Shown here: piece after piece, positions 25,657 through 34,444 of the stretch | How positions within the stretch are numbered: position 1 is the stretch's first letter | How the letters are laid out: every line of letters starts with the position of its first letter | Assembly (NCBI GenBank): GCA_035546295.1 | Contig: DATKBT010000052.1 | Span: 36,981-100,980 of the forward strand | Origin: DATKBT01 sp035546295 | GTDB taxonomy: Bacteria > Acidobacteriota > Thermoanaerobaculia > Multivoradales > Multivoraceae | Length of the DNA: 64,000 nt | Reading direction: 5' to 3' | Program-made: the position numbers and the translations under genes | Notes under the pieces: generated by a model | Database searches by the model: none | Told to the model about the DNA's origin: nothing | Seen by the model: only the letters and a program-made list of their open reading frames with translations

Positions 25657-26742
25657 ATGAGGGGCATCCTGCTGCTCGGCGCGATCGCCGGGTTGGCGCT
25701 CTCGGCCGTTTCGCCGGCGGAGGCGCAACGGGGCCGGTGGTCCCGGCTCGAGATCCCTGATCTCGGCTCGACGGTGGATGTCTACCTGCCACGTGGCGCG
25801 GGGCTCGAGGCGAGCGCCGCGGCCGGCGAGGGAGCCAGCGCGGTCGTCTTCCTGCACTCCTCGGGCCGCGCCCCCGAAACGTATCGCAGCACGCTCGGCG
25901 AGGCGGCCGAGAGCCTGGGTGTGGTGCTCTTGCTGCCTCGGTCGACCACGCCGTTCGGATGGGGCTTCGAGGACGACTTCGCGCTGGTCGAGTCGAGCGT
26001 CGCGCGAGTGGGCTCCATCGTTTCGCTCGATCGCGCGAAGATCGCGATCGCCGGGCACGGCGACGGCGCCGGCTACGCCTACCTGTTGGCCTACTTCAGC
26101 GACTTGGAGCTGAGCGCGGTGCTGACGCTGGGAGCGCCGTTCCTCCAGATCTCGGAGCTGTTCGAGCCCGAGAGCCCGCCTCCCATCCGCATGATCTACG
26201 GCGCCGAGGATCCCTTCTACCGCAGCGAGGGAGGGCATCTGCGCGAGCAGTGGAGCAGCCTCGGGATCGAGTGGCAGCTCGACGTCCTCCCCGGCTTCGG
26301 GCATTCGACCTGGCCGCAGGAGGCGATCCTCACGGGCTTCAGGTTTCTGGCCGAGCGCAGCGGGCGCTCACCGAGTGGACGCTGCTCGACCGGCCGGACT
26401 GCGCTCTGCCTCGCCGAAGGCCGCTTTCGCGCCGAGGTCACCTTCGCCGACGTCGAGGGGCGTCCCGGCCGAGGCAGGGTGATCAACGGCGACACGCCCG
26501 ACTCCGGGATCTTCTGGTTCTTCGACAGCGACAACTGGGAGGTCATGGTCAAGGTCCTGGACGGATGCGCCATCAACGATCGCTTCTGGGTCTTCGCGGC
26601 GGCCTCGACCGATGTCGACTATCGCCTGACGGTGACCGACCAGGTCACCGGTCGGGTCGTGCAGTATCGGCACGAGCCGGGAGCGCCGGCGCGAGCGGTC
26701 ACCGACGTCGAGGCCTTCCCGGGTTGCCGGAAGGCCTCGTGA
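25657..26742 (+). CDS. Secreted alpha/beta hydrolase with a C-terminal beta-sandwich domain
   Basis: A 361-residue protein. The signal peptide (MRGILLLGAIAGLALSAVSPAEAQ) is followed by an esterase/phospholipase-like fold: SAVVFLHSSGRAPETY for the oxyanion region, IAIAGHGDGAGYAYLLAYF at the nucleophile elbow (with Asp in the G-H-G-D-G position instead of the usual Ser, so catalysis is doubtful) and GFGHSTWP for the His. After about residue 245 a separate domain begins: CLAEGRFRAEVTFAD, then SGIFWFFDSDNWEVMVKVLDGC and NDRFWVFAAAS. This C-terminal module recurs on many secreted proteins of this phylum. The ATG at 25657 is the only start that keeps the signal peptide at the N-terminus. Confidence 0.7.
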   Translation: MRGILLLGAIAGLALSAVSPAEAQRGRWSRLEIPDLGSTVDVYLPRGAGLEASAAAGEGASAVVFLHSSGRAPETYRSTLGEAAESLGVVLLLPRSTTPFGWGFEDDFALVESSVARVGSIVSLDRAKIAIAGHGDGAGYAYLLAYFSDLELSAVLTLGAPFLQISELFEPESPPPIRMIYGAEDPFYRSEGGHLREQWSSLGIEWQLDVLPGFGHSTWPQEAILTGFRFLAERSGRSPSGRCSTGRTALCLAEGRFRAEVTFADVEGRPGRGRVINGDTPDSGIFWFFDSDNWEVMVKVLDGCAINDRFWVFAAASTDVDYRLTVTDQVTGRVVQYRHEPGAPARAVTDVEAFPGCRKAS

Positions 26743-26867
26743 GCGGCGTCCGGGGCCCGGCCCCTTGCGCGCGGCCTGCGGCCGCGCACGCGTCTGCCGT
26801 CGCGGACGCTGGAGGTGCGGCGTCGTCCCGGCCGAGGGACTCGACGTCGTTCACCCCATAGAATCCG

Positions 26868-27737
26868 GTGGTGGTCTCCACCGACTCCGACACCGGCGCG
26901 CCCGGCGGGAACCACCGCCCCTTCGAGCTGCGCGAGCTCGACAGCCGCTCCGACTACGAGCAGTGTCTGGAGCTCCAGCAGGCGACCTGGGGGCGCGATT
27001 TCCGCGAGCTCGTGCCGCCCACGATCCTGGCGATCACGCAGAAGGTCGGCGGGGTGCTGGCGGGCGCGCTCACTCCGGACGGCGAGCTCCTGGGCTTCGT
27101 CTACGGTCTCACGGGGGTGCGCAAGGGGGAGCTGGCGCATTGGTCGCACATGCTCGCAGTGCGCGACCAGGCGCGCGGCCTGGGCCTCGGCAAGCAGCTC
27201 AAGATGTTGCAGCGGCAGCGCCTGGTCGAGCTCGGCTGCGAGGTCATGTACTGGACCTTCGACCCCCTCGTCGCCCGCAATGCCAACCTCAACCTCGGCC
27301 GGCTCGGCGCTCTGCCGTCCGAGTACGTGGTGGACATGTACGGCACGCAGACCGGGAGCGATCTCCACTCCGGGCTGGGCACCGACCGGTTCGTGGTGGA
27401 GTGGCGGTTCGCGGATCCCGACGTCGCGAGACGCCTCGAAACGGGAATCCGCTGGACGTCGCCGGCCCCCGCGGAGGGGGCGGTCGTGATCGGGCCCGGC
27501 GAGGATGCCGAAGCGCAGGTCGCCGGGCTCGATCGTGACCGACCGCCGGCCTTCTGGATCAGCGTCCCGCCGGACGTCGATCGGCTGAAGCGCGAGAATC
27601 GCGAGGAAGGCCTCAGGTGGCGCGACGCGATGCGCTACGCGATGGTGTGGGCCTTCGGCCACGGCTACCGGGTCGCGGGACTCGCCGGCGACCTGCGCGC
27701 CGAGTCGGGGGTGTGGTACCACCTCGAGCGCGCGTGA
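26868..27737 (+). CDS. GNAT-family protein (COG3375-like)
   Basis: This 289-residue protein has ELQQATWGRDFRELVPPTILAITQKVGG near the start and HMLAVRDQARGLGLGKQLKMLQR as the acetyl-CoA-binding loop. YWTFDPLVARNANLNLGRLGA is a hallmark of the COG3375 'predicted GNAT acetyltransferase' group. The C-terminal third, beyond about residue 200, is a poorly conserved extension. The GTG at 26868 is taken; a second GTG directly follows. The substrate is unknown. Confidence 0.8.
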   Translation: MVVSTDSDTGAPGGNHRPFELRELDSRSDYEQCLELQQATWGRDFRELVPPTILAITQKVGGVLAGALTPDGELLGFVYGLTGVRKGELAHWSHMLAVRDQARGLGLGKQLKMLQRQRLVELGCEVMYWTFDPLVARNANLNLGRLGALPSEYVVDMYGTQTGSDLHSGLGTDRFVVEWRFADPDVARRLETGIRWTSPAPAEGAVVIGPGEDAEAQVAGLDRDRPPAFWISVPPDVDRLKRENREEGLRWRDAMRYAMVWAFGHGYRVAGLAGDLRAESGVWYHLERA

Positions 27738-27769
27738 GAGCTCGTCATGTGGGAGGCGGCCCCTTCCGG

Positions 27770-28114
27770 CTACTTCTCGGCCGGGTCGGTGCCGGGCCTG
27801 TAGAGCGGAATCGGAAAGGGGGTCACCGATCCGGCCTCGGCCTCGGGCTTCCGGATCCTCGCGGTGCCCTCCTTCTCGACCTCGTCGATGCGCAGGACGG
27901 CGTGCATCGGGAGGTGGGTGCGCTTCACGCCGGCGAACTCGTGCTTGAGGCGCTCCTCGGACGGATCGACGACGACCTGGGACCTCTCGCCGAAGACGAT
28001 GTCCTCGACCTCCACGAATCCGAACAGCGATCCCTGCGAGACGCCGCGTGCATAGATCTCGTACACCTGCCCCTGGGTGAGGAAGCTGATCCGGAAGATG
28101 CGGCCATCCGTCAC
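27770..28114 (-). CDS. DUF1820 family protein
   Basis: A 114-residue protein matching DUF1820: IFRISFLTQGQVYEIYARGVSQGSLFGFVEVEDIVFGE, then SEERLKHEFAGVKRTHLPMHAVLRIDEV. The GTG at 28114 is preceded by GAGGTG and lies 19 bases after the stop of the S1 gene, so both are likely in one transcript. DUF1820 is widespread in Gammaproteobacteria and of unknown function. Confidence 0.85.
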   Translation of the reverse strand: MTDGRIFRISFLTQGQVYEIYARGVSQGSLFGFVEVEDIVFGERSQVVVDPSEERLKHEFAGVKRTHLPMHAVLRIDEVEKEGTARIRKPEAEAGSVTPFPIPLYRPGTDPAEK

Positions 28115-28133
28115 CGCGGCACCTCGGCGGGCA

Positions 28134-29918
28134 CTAGCTCTGCTGGATCTTTTCGAAGGCGGCAGCCAGCGCACCGAGGCCGCTCTTCGAGGTGTGCTTC
28201 TTCTGGTATTCGCGAAGGTCGGACTTGGTGCCCTCGAGCTTCGAGCCGACCGGCGCCAGCGAGATCCGGCGGCGCTTGGTGTCGATCGCGTCGATCACCA
28301 CCTCGACCGCATCGCCGGGGCGGAACTGCCGGGTCGGCCGCGGCCCCTGGACCTCGGGCAGCGAGGAGAAGGGGAGGAGGCCGGTGAGGCCGGGCTCGAT
28401 CTCCACGAAGACCCCGAAACGAGCCACCTGCTCGACCCGGCCGGTGACCACGTGGCCCTCGGTGTAACGGGACTTGATGTCCGACCAGGGATTCGTCTGG
28501 GCGACCTCGCGCAGCGACAGGGAGAGCCGGCGCCGCTCGGGATCGACCTCGCGAACCCAACCCCCGATCATCTGCCCCTCGGCGTAGTCGGGGGAGTCCA
28601 TGCTCTTTCCCAGCTCGAGGTTGGAGGAGTGGACCAGGCCCTCGAGCCCGTCGCCGACGTCGACGAAGAGACCGAAGTCGGCCTTGCGCAGGATCGTGCC
28701 CTCGAACTTCGATCCGGTGTCGAACTTCTGGGTGACCGTGTGCCACGGATCGGGCTCGAGCGCCTTCATCGAGAGCGAGATGCGATCGCCGCCCTTCTCG
28801 ATCTTGAGCACCTTCACCTGCACGTCCTGACCGACCTGGACCACCTCCCGCGCGTTCTCGACTCGCCGGCGGCTGAGCTGGGAGAGGTGGACCAGCCCCT
28901 CGAGGCCTCCGCCGACGTCGACGAACGCGCCGAAGTCGGTGATCGACGTGACCTTGCCCTCGATCGCGTCGCCCGAGGCCTTCTTCTGCCGGAGCTGCTC
29001 GATCGCCGCCTCCCGGTCCTCGATCAGCACCCGACGCCGGGTCAGCACGACCCGCTTCCCGTGGTCCTTGATCTCCAAGACCCGGAACTTGAACGTGCGG
29101 TCGACGTAGGCGGCGGCGCGCTTCGGGTTGTCGATCTCGATCTGGGACTTCGGACAGAACGCCGGAACACCGTTGATGACGACGTGGAAGCCCCCCTTGT
29201 TCCAGCCGATCACCCTGCCCTCGAGCCGCTGGCCGCTCTCGTGCGCGTTCAGGACAGCCTCGAGCTGCGGGCTCGCGGGCGCCAGGGCGCCCTCCTCCTC
29301 GCCGTCCGCCGAGGGCGCGCCAGCCTCGACCGGCGGTTCCTTCTCGGCAGCGGTTTGGATGCTGGCGTTGGGAGCCTCGGCGGCGGCCTCCCCGCGATCC
29401 GAGTCTCCAGGCGACGCCGCGCTCGCGTCGGTCTCCGGCGTGCTCGCGACCGCGGTTTCGCCCCGTTTGCCGGCGCCGGCCTCCTCTGCGCTCGCGCTCT
29501 CCGCTTCTTCGCCCGGGGCGGCTTCGACCGTGCTCGCCGCAGTGGTCTCGGCCCGTTCGCCGGCATCGGGCTTCTGCTCTGCGCCTCCCTCTGCACCGTT
29601 GTCTGCAGCTTCGGCGTCCGCCGCTTCCGCGGCTTCGGAGACCGCCGCGACTTCCGGCTCCTGCGGGGCGGGCTCGGCACTCTCGTCGGCGTCCGGGCCC
29701 GTCGTGCGATCGCCGTCGGTGTCGCCGATCGCCATCGTCGATGCCTTCTCGGAGCTCTCCTCGTCGCCCTGCTCGGCGGCCGGCGGCTCGGAGCTCGCGT
29801 CCGCGGTCTGCTGGACCCCGTCCTCCGCCGCGTTCACCTCCGCTGCAGCGCCGCTCTCGTCCTCGGCGGACGAAGCGAGGTTGGCAGCCGCTTCCGTTGC
29901 GGCTTCAGGCTTGGACAT
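28134..29918 (-). CDS. rpsA: Ribosomal protein S1-like protein with a long acidic N-terminus
   Basis: A 594-residue protein. Residues 1-215 are low-complexity, very rich in Ala, Glu, Asp and Ser. Four S1 RNA-binding domains follow at about 231-297, 317-386, 402-470 and 488-555, with motifs such as ITDFGAFVDVGGGLEGLVHLSQLS and KADFGLFVDVGDGLEGLVHSS. Four domains is the usual number outside Proteobacteria. The acidic tail is not part of classical S1 and may be a disordered solubility or protein-interaction region. The protein would bind mRNA on the 30S subunit. The ATG at 29918 is secure. Confidence 0.85.
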   Translation of the reverse strand: MSKPEAATEAAANLASSAEDESGAAAEVNAAEDGVQQTADASSEPPAAEQGDEESSEKASTMAIGDTDGDRTTGPDADESAEPAPQEPEVAAVSEAAEAADAEAADNGAEGGAEQKPDAGERAETTAASTVEAAPGEEAESASAEEAGAGKRGETAVASTPETDASAASPGDSDRGEAAAEAPNASIQTAAEKEPPVEAGAPSADGEEEGALAPASPQLEAVLNAHESGQRLEGRVIGWNKGGFHVVINGVPAFCPKSQIEIDNPKRAAAYVDRTFKFRVLEIKDHGKRVVLTRRRVLIEDREAAIEQLRQKKASGDAIEGKVTSITDFGAFVDVGGGLEGLVHLSQLSRRRVENAREVVQVGQDVQVKVLKIEKGGDRISLSMKALEPDPWHTVTQKFDTGSKFEGTILRKADFGLFVDVGDGLEGLVHSSNLELGKSMDSPDYAEGQMIGGWVREVDPERRRLSLSLREVAQTNPWSDIKSRYTEGHVVTGRVEQVARFGVFVEIEPGLTGLLPFSSLPEVQGPRPTRQFRPGDAVEVVIDAIDTKRRRISLAPVGSKLEGTKSDLREYQKKHTSKSGLGALAAAFEKIQQS

Positions 29919-29940
29919 GGTCGGCTCCGGTTCGGGATTC

Positions 29941-29964
29941 GGGAGGAGGGGGCGGGCGGGCGGG
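29941..29964 (+). other. G-quadruplex-capable G-run upstream of the S1 gene
   Basis: Four G-runs (GGGGG, GGG, GGG, GGG) separated by single C bases lie at 29948-29964 and are extended leftward by GGGAGGA. They are on the plus strand, the template strand for the S1 gene, about 25-45 bases ahead of its start codon. Such short-loop arrays fold readily into quadruplexes, but it may simply reflect base composition. Confidence 0.4.
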
Positions 29965-30057
29965 ACGAGCCCAGGAGGCTTCTATCCTAACCGATCGATC
30001 CCGGTCCGGTCGCGGTTTCGGTTCGCTAGGTGAGGGCGATCAGAGATGTTCCGCATC

Positions 30058-30088
30058 AAAGAAAAACGGCCCCGCCGTAGCGGGGCCG
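30058..30088 (-). terminator. Intrinsic terminator of hsp20
   Basis: A perfect 9-bp stem, CGGCCCCGC with GCGGGGCCG (30067-30088), encloses a 4-base loop. On the minus strand it is followed by TTTTTCTTT. This is the clearest rho-independent terminator in the window, about 30 bases after the hsp20 stop. Confidence 0.9.
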
Positions 30089-30116
30089 GATCGGATCGAG
30101 CCGAGCTCGGCGTCAC

Positions 30117-30578
30117 TCAGCCGATGCTGATCTTGCGGCTCTTGGCCTCCTCGTTCTTGGGGATGGTGATGGTCAGCACCCCGTCTGCGAAAGCGGCCTT
30201 GACCTTGCCGCTGTTCACGTTCGACGGCAGCTGGAAGGTGCGCGAGAACTTGCCATAGCTGCGCTCGATGCGGTTGAAGGTCTCGCCCTCTTCCGTCGAG
30301 TCGAAGCGACGCTCGCCGGTCACCGTCAGGGTCTGGTTCTCGACGGTCAGTTCGATGTCGTCCTTCTTGAGCCCCGGCAGATCGACCTTGATCAGGAAGC
30401 GATCGGTCGTCTGCGACAGGTCGACCGACGGGAACCAACCGCTCCTCTGGTCGGTGCGCCCGCGCAGCCACGAGGGTCCGAAGAAGCTGTCGTCGAAGAA
30501 CTGCTCCCAGACGTTGGGGATCGGCGAGGTAGAAGTCTGGCTGCGGGTGAGATTGGTGTTGGCTTGAGCCTGGGTCAT
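30117..30578 (-). CDS. Small heat shock protein Hsp20
   Basis: A 153-residue alpha-crystallin chaperone. The ACD spans about residues 47-150, with VDLSQTTDRFLIKVDLPGLKKDDIELTVENQTLTVTGERR, a loop with FNRIERSYGKFSRTFQLP and the AFADGVLTITIPK strand. The dimer-forming tail ends with RKISIG, the IXI-type motif used for oligomer assembly. It holds unfolded proteins for refolding. The ATG at 30578 has an AAGGAG 7 bases upstream. A strong terminator follows and a palindrome lies about 205 bases upstream. Confidence 0.93.
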   Translation of the reverse strand: MTQAQANTNLTRSQTSTSPIPNVWEQFFDDSFFGPSWLRGRTDQRSGWFPSVDLSQTTDRFLIKVDLPGLKKDDIELTVENQTLTVTGERRFDSTEEGETFNRIERSYGKFSRTFQLPSNVNSGKVKAAFADGVLTITIPKNEEAKSRKISIG

Positions 30579-30784
30579 GGTGCGTTCTCCTTCATCCGTT
30601 GGTTTTCGAAAGGCGGGGCCGACGGAGAGATCTCGGTCGGCGCCGCTGTGGGATGGCGTTGTGGGGTCGAGTGCTCGGCGACGGACTCCCGGGCGAGGCG
30701 CCAGCGCGTCCGACGACATCGATCGCCGACGATCGATTCAACAGAGAGGATGCCATCGATTCCATGATCTGTCAAGCTCTTTGT

Positions 30785-30801
30785 CATATTCCAAGAATAT
30801 G
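30785..30801. promoter_or_regulatory. AT-rich 17-bp palindrome upstream of hsp20
   Basis: CATATTC-CAA-GAATATG is a perfect 7-bp inverted repeat with a 3-base spacer in an AT-rich island. It stands on the upstream side of hsp20, just ahead of a TTGACA on the minus strand (30775-30770), the best -35 candidate there; the matching -10 is poor. It does not match the CIRCE element. The rest of 30579-30967 shows nothing coding. Operator function is a guess. Confidence 0.4.
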
Positions 30802-30967
30802 CTCTGTGCAATAGCAGATATTGTCCCAGCGCTCCTGCGCGAGGAGGACCGCCCCGGCCCCCTCCGGATCGATCCGCAATGCAATCAATGGTGAGAGGCG
30901 AACCTCTCGGTTCTCGCCGGTAGGGAGAGGGGAGCAGGCAGAGCCGCCGACCCCTCGCCGCCCGCCC

Positions 30968-31729
30968 TCAGCTCGCCAGAGACTCCACCGCGGCCGAGAG
31001 CGCGGGTCCGATCTCGCCGTGGATGACGACCTCGGCTCTCGCGTCGAGATCGGTGCGCTCTCGGTTGACGATGGCGAGCCTGGCGCCGCTCTCGAGCGCG
31101 AGTCGGGGGAAACCGGCCGCCGGATAGACCCGGAGCGAGGTTCCCAGCACCAGGAAGGCGTCACAGGCCGAAGTCTCGGCCTCGGCGGCGCGCATCGCGT
31201 CCTCGGGCATCGGCTGCCCGAAGGAGATCGTGGCGCTCTTGATCCAGCCGCCGCACGAGCAGGCGGGCGGCTCGTCGCTGGCCCGAAAATGTTCGAGGAG
31301 CGGCGGGATCTCGTAGCGCTCGGCACAGTCGAGGCAGGTCGCGTAGGTCGCGTTGCCGTGCAACTCGATCACCTGCTCGCCCGGGACGCCGGAGGCCTGG
31401 TGCAGGCCGTCGACGTTCTGGGTGATCACGCTGCTCAGGACTCCGTGCCGGTGCAGCACGGCCAGCGCCTCGTGCCCGCGGTTCGGACGCGCGGCCCCGA
31501 GAGTGTCGCCGGTCCCGATGCGGCGCCGCCACGTTTCGCGCCGCGCCTCCTGCGAGCTCAGGAACTCGCGGAAGTCGATCGGCCGGTAGCGCGACCAGAT
31601 GCCGCCGGGACTGCGGAAGTCCGGGATTCCGGACTCGGTGCTGATGCCGGCGCCCGTGAACGCGACCAGCCGCCGGCTCTCGGCGATCAGGCGGCCGAGC
31701 CCTTCGACCGCTGGCTCCGAGCTCTTCAC
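30968..31729 (-). CDS. Sir2-family NAD-dependent protein deacylase
   Basis: This 253-residue sirtuin has the NAD site at LVAFTGAGISTESGIPDFRSPGGIW, TQNVDGLHQ as the second NAD motif and the catalytic His in IELHGN. A zinc module is formed by C-x2-C (CLDC) and C-x-C (ACSCGG) pairs, followed by FLVLGTSLRVYPAAGF. The enzyme removes acyl groups from lysine using NAD+. The GTG at 31729 begins the homologous part. It is divergent from the MoxR gene, with a gap of 329 bases. Confidence 0.9.
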   Translation of the reverse strand: MKSSEPAVEGLGRLIAESRRLVAFTGAGISTESGIPDFRSPGGIWSRYRPIDFREFLSSQEARRETWRRRIGTGDTLGAARPNRGHEALAVLHRHGVLSSVITQNVDGLHQASGVPGEQVIELHGNATYATCLDCAERYEIPPLLEHFRASDEPPACSCGGWIKSATISFGQPMPEDAMRAAEAETSACDAFLVLGTSLRVYPAAGFPRLALESGARLAIVNRERTDLDARAEVVIHGEIGPALSAAVESLAS

Positions 31730-32058
31730 CGGAGGCCGTCCCGGCGCTCGGGAGGTCGTCGATCGAGCCGGTGACGGAGCGACCGGAGGAGCTCGGAGGA
31801 CGTGCGGAGCCAGGCGCCGCGCAGCATCGGCGGATCGTACCAGCCCGCCGGCAGCGGTCCGCCGGCTGCGGCGCGCACGGCCTCGGGCCCGCAGACCGCT
31901 GTAGTAAGCTTCGCGGCCCGTTCGCGCCTCGAGCGGCTCGGTCTCCGCCCGGGCGGGGTCTCCTCCCCTCAGCCTTGGGCAGCAGCGCACGACCGGCCGT
32001 TCGCCACTCGTTTTCGCCCTTTCTTGCCGCTTCAGGGAGGGGCCGAGGATCCCGCGCC
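31730..32058. other. Divergent intergenic region, no gene seen
   Basis: This 329-base gap separates the divergently read sirtuin and MoxR genes. Both flanking frames are open through it, but the translations match nothing. I see no convincing promoter hexamers or palindromes; promoters for both genes must lie here or nearby. Confidence 0.5.
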
Positions 32059-32889
32059 ATGTCCATCCAGCGCTTCAGCGGAACCGACACCTACCTGGTC
32101 ACCCCCGAGCTGCGCGACGCCGTCAACGTCGCGATCGCGCTCGAAAAGCCGCTCCTGATCCGAGGCGAGCCGGGAACCGGCAAGACTGTCCTGGCGGAGG
32201 CGATCGCCGAGAACCTGGTGATGGAGCTCCTGACCTGGCACATCAAGTCGACGACGACAGCCCAGGAGGGGCTCTACGTCTACGACACGGTTCAGCGGCT
32301 CAACGACGCCCGCTTCGGCGACAAGGACATCGGCGACATCCGCCAGTACATCAGATACGGCCCCCTCGGCCGCTCCTTCACCAGCGACCAGCGCGTGGTG
32401 CTGCTCATCGACGAGATCGACAAGGCGGACATGGAGTTCCCGAACGACCTCCTCCACGAGCTCGACCGGATGAGCTTCGCGGTCAGCGAGACCGGCGAGC
32501 GGTTCACGGCCGTGCAGCGTCCGATCGTGGTCATCACGTCCAACAACGAGAAGGAGCTCCCCGACGCGTTCCTTCGCCGCTGCGTCTTCCACTACATCGC
32601 GTTCCCCGACAAGGCGACGATGGCCGACATCGTCCGCGTCCATCACCCCGACGTCGAGGACGAGCTGCTCCACCAGGTGATGCTGCGCTTCTACTGGCTG
32701 CGTGACCTTCCCGACATCAGGAAGCGCCCGTCGACCAGCGAGCTGATCGACTGGATCGCGGCGCTGCGTCGAGGCGGCATCTCGACCGAGCGCATCGAGC
32801 AGGAGCTCCCCTTCCTGGGCGTGCTCATGAAGCGCGAGAGCGACCTCGAGGCGGCCACCGCCGCCCATCGCAGGGGCAGGATCAACTGA
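32059..32889 (+). CDS. MoxR-like AAA+ ATPase
   Basis: A 276-residue MoxR-class AAA+ protein: Walker A RGEPGTGKTVLAEAIAENL, Walker B VVLLIDEIDKADMEFPNDLLHELDRM, sensor 1 PIVVITSNNEKELPDAFLRRC and sensor 2 RKRPSTSELIDW. MoxR ATPases work with VWA proteins as chaperone-like machines for complex assembly or metal insertion, and a VWA gene follows 183 bases downstream. The ATG at 32059 is clear. Confidence 0.9.
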   Translation: MSIQRFSGTDTYLVTPELRDAVNVAIALEKPLLIRGEPGTGKTVLAEAIAENLVMELLTWHIKSTTTAQEGLYVYDTVQRLNDARFGDKDIGDIRQYIRYGPLGRSFTSDQRVVLLIDEIDKADMEFPNDLLHELDRMSFAVSETGERFTAVQRPIVVITSNNEKELPDAFLRRCVFHYIAFPDKATMADIVRVHHPDVEDELLHQVMLRFYWLRDLPDIRKRPSTSELIDWIAALRRGGISTERIEQELPFLGVLMKRESDLEAATAAHRRGRIN

Positions 32890-33072
32890 CGCCGGCGGCG
32901 TCCCGTAGGGGCCCGCCTCGGTGTTGGCCGATCCCCCGCACGATCCCGCACGGGGGCGCCCGTCACTCCGCCCGTCCGGATCGGCCGGCCTTCCGGTCGG
33001 CCGATCGCTCCGACCACTCCGAGACGGCAGGCGACCGACGAACGAGGAGGGCCTAACGGCTATAGTCCCGCC

Positions 33073-34263
33073 ATGTTCGCCGACTTCTTCTACCACCTGC
33101 GGGGCTACGGTCTGAAGGTGACGATCACCGAGTGGCTGACCCTGATGCGGGCGCTGGCCGGCGGGCATTCGCGCGCCGATCTGTCGGTGTTCTACCACCT
33201 GGCCCGGGCCCTGCTCGTCAAGCGGGAGTCGGACTACGACACCTACGACCGGGCCTTTTCGTCGTTCTTTCTCGGCCTCGAGGACCACTTCGGCGTCGAC
33301 GAGGCCCTGCTCGAGTGGCTGTCGAACCCGATCCTCCCCGAGATCAGCGACGAGGACCGGGCGAAGCTCGAGGAGCTGTCGCTCGAGGAGCTGCGCCAGC
33401 GGTTCCTCGAGCGCCTCGCCGAGCAGGACGAGCGTCACGACGGCGGCAACAAGTGGATCGGCACCGGCGGGACGTCGCCGTTCGGCCATGGCGGCGAGCA
33501 TCCGACCGGCATCCGCGTCGGCGGCGGGGGCGGAGGGCGCAGCGCGGTGCAGGTCGCAGGCTCACGGCAGTTCCGCAACCTGCGCAACGACCGGATCCTC
33601 GACACCCGGTCGATCGGAGTCGCGCTGCGGCGCCTCAAAAGGCTGCAGAAGGACGACGGCCCCGAGGAGCTCGACCTCGACCGGACGATCGATCAGAGCG
33701 CCCGCAACGGCGGCGAGATCGAGTTGGTGTTCACGCCGCCGAGGCGCAACCGCATCAAGCTCCTGCTGTTGATGGACGTCGGCGGCTCGATGGATCCACA
33801 CACGCTGCTCTGCGAGCGGCTGTTCAGCGCCGCCCACGCCGCCAATCACTTCAAGAAGTTCGAGCACCGCTTCTTCCACAACTGCGTCTACGAGCGCCTC
33901 TACACCGACATCGCACGCTGGCGGGGGGAGCCGACCTCGCAGGTGCTCAAGAACCTCGACCACACCTGGTCGGTGGTGTTCGTCGGCGACGCCTGGATGA
34001 GCCCGTACGAGCTCACCCACTCCGGCGGAGCCATCGACTACGGGTACAGGAACAACGACACCGGTCTCACCTGGCTGCGCCGGATCCGCGAGCGCTGCCC
34101 CAGCTCGGTCTGGCTCAACCCCGAGCCCAGGAAGATCTGGAACGCCCCGACGATCCACCTGATCCGCCAGCTCTTCCCGATGTACCCGCTCACCATCGAC
34201 GGCCTCACCGAGGCGATCGACGTGCTGCGCGGCATCCGGCCGAACCGGGCCCTGGCGGCGTAG
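33073..34263 (+). CDS. CoxE-like VWA-domain protein, MoxR partner
   Basis: A 396-residue protein. The N-terminal 130 residues are helical (LRGYGLKVTITEWLTLMRAL) and lead to a Gly-rich linker (VGGGGGGRS). A VWA domain then carries LLLLMDVGGSMDPHT near residue 235, a MIDAS-like D-x-G-x-S in which Gly replaces the first Ser, as in CoxE/YehP-type proteins. The C-terminus ends with HLIRQLFPMYPLTIDGLTEAI. Together with the MoxR protein it forms a MoxR-VWA pair, probably cotranscribed. The client complex is not evident nearby. Confidence 0.88.
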   Translation: MFADFFYHLRGYGLKVTITEWLTLMRALAGGHSRADLSVFYHLARALLVKRESDYDTYDRAFSSFFLGLEDHFGVDEALLEWLSNPILPEISDEDRAKLEELSLEELRQRFLERLAEQDERHDGGNKWIGTGGTSPFGHGGEHPTGIRVGGGGGGRSAVQVAGSRQFRNLRNDRILDTRSIGVALRRLKRLQKDDGPEELDLDRTIDQSARNGGEIELVFTPPRRNRIKLLLLMDVGGSMDPHTLLCERLFSAAHAANHFKKFEHRFFHNCVYERLYTDIARWRGEPTSQVLKNLDHTWSVVFVGDAWMSPYELTHSGGAIDYGYRNNDTGLTWLRRIRERCPSSVWLNPEPRKIWNAPTIHLIRQLFPMYPLTIDGLTEAIDVLRGIRPNRALAA

Positions 34264-34444
34264 CGCAGGCTGAGAGCGCGCTGTGCCGGCTCGAAGGCGG
34301 GCCGCGCCGGAAACAATCCGCTTCCCGGCCTCGTTCTCCCGGGTGGGAGACACCGACCGACGGTGCAGAGAGGATACGAGAGGATGCGGAGAGGATGATG
34401 CAAAGGATCCTGCGGATCCCGACAGCAACCGACGGGGGAGGAAG

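Noticed and set aside
26769..26787. GC hairpin (GCGCGGCC-TGC-sided) after the secreted hydrolase gene
   Set aside because: The 8-bp stem has no T-run and is expected by chance at this GC content, so it is not listed as a terminator.
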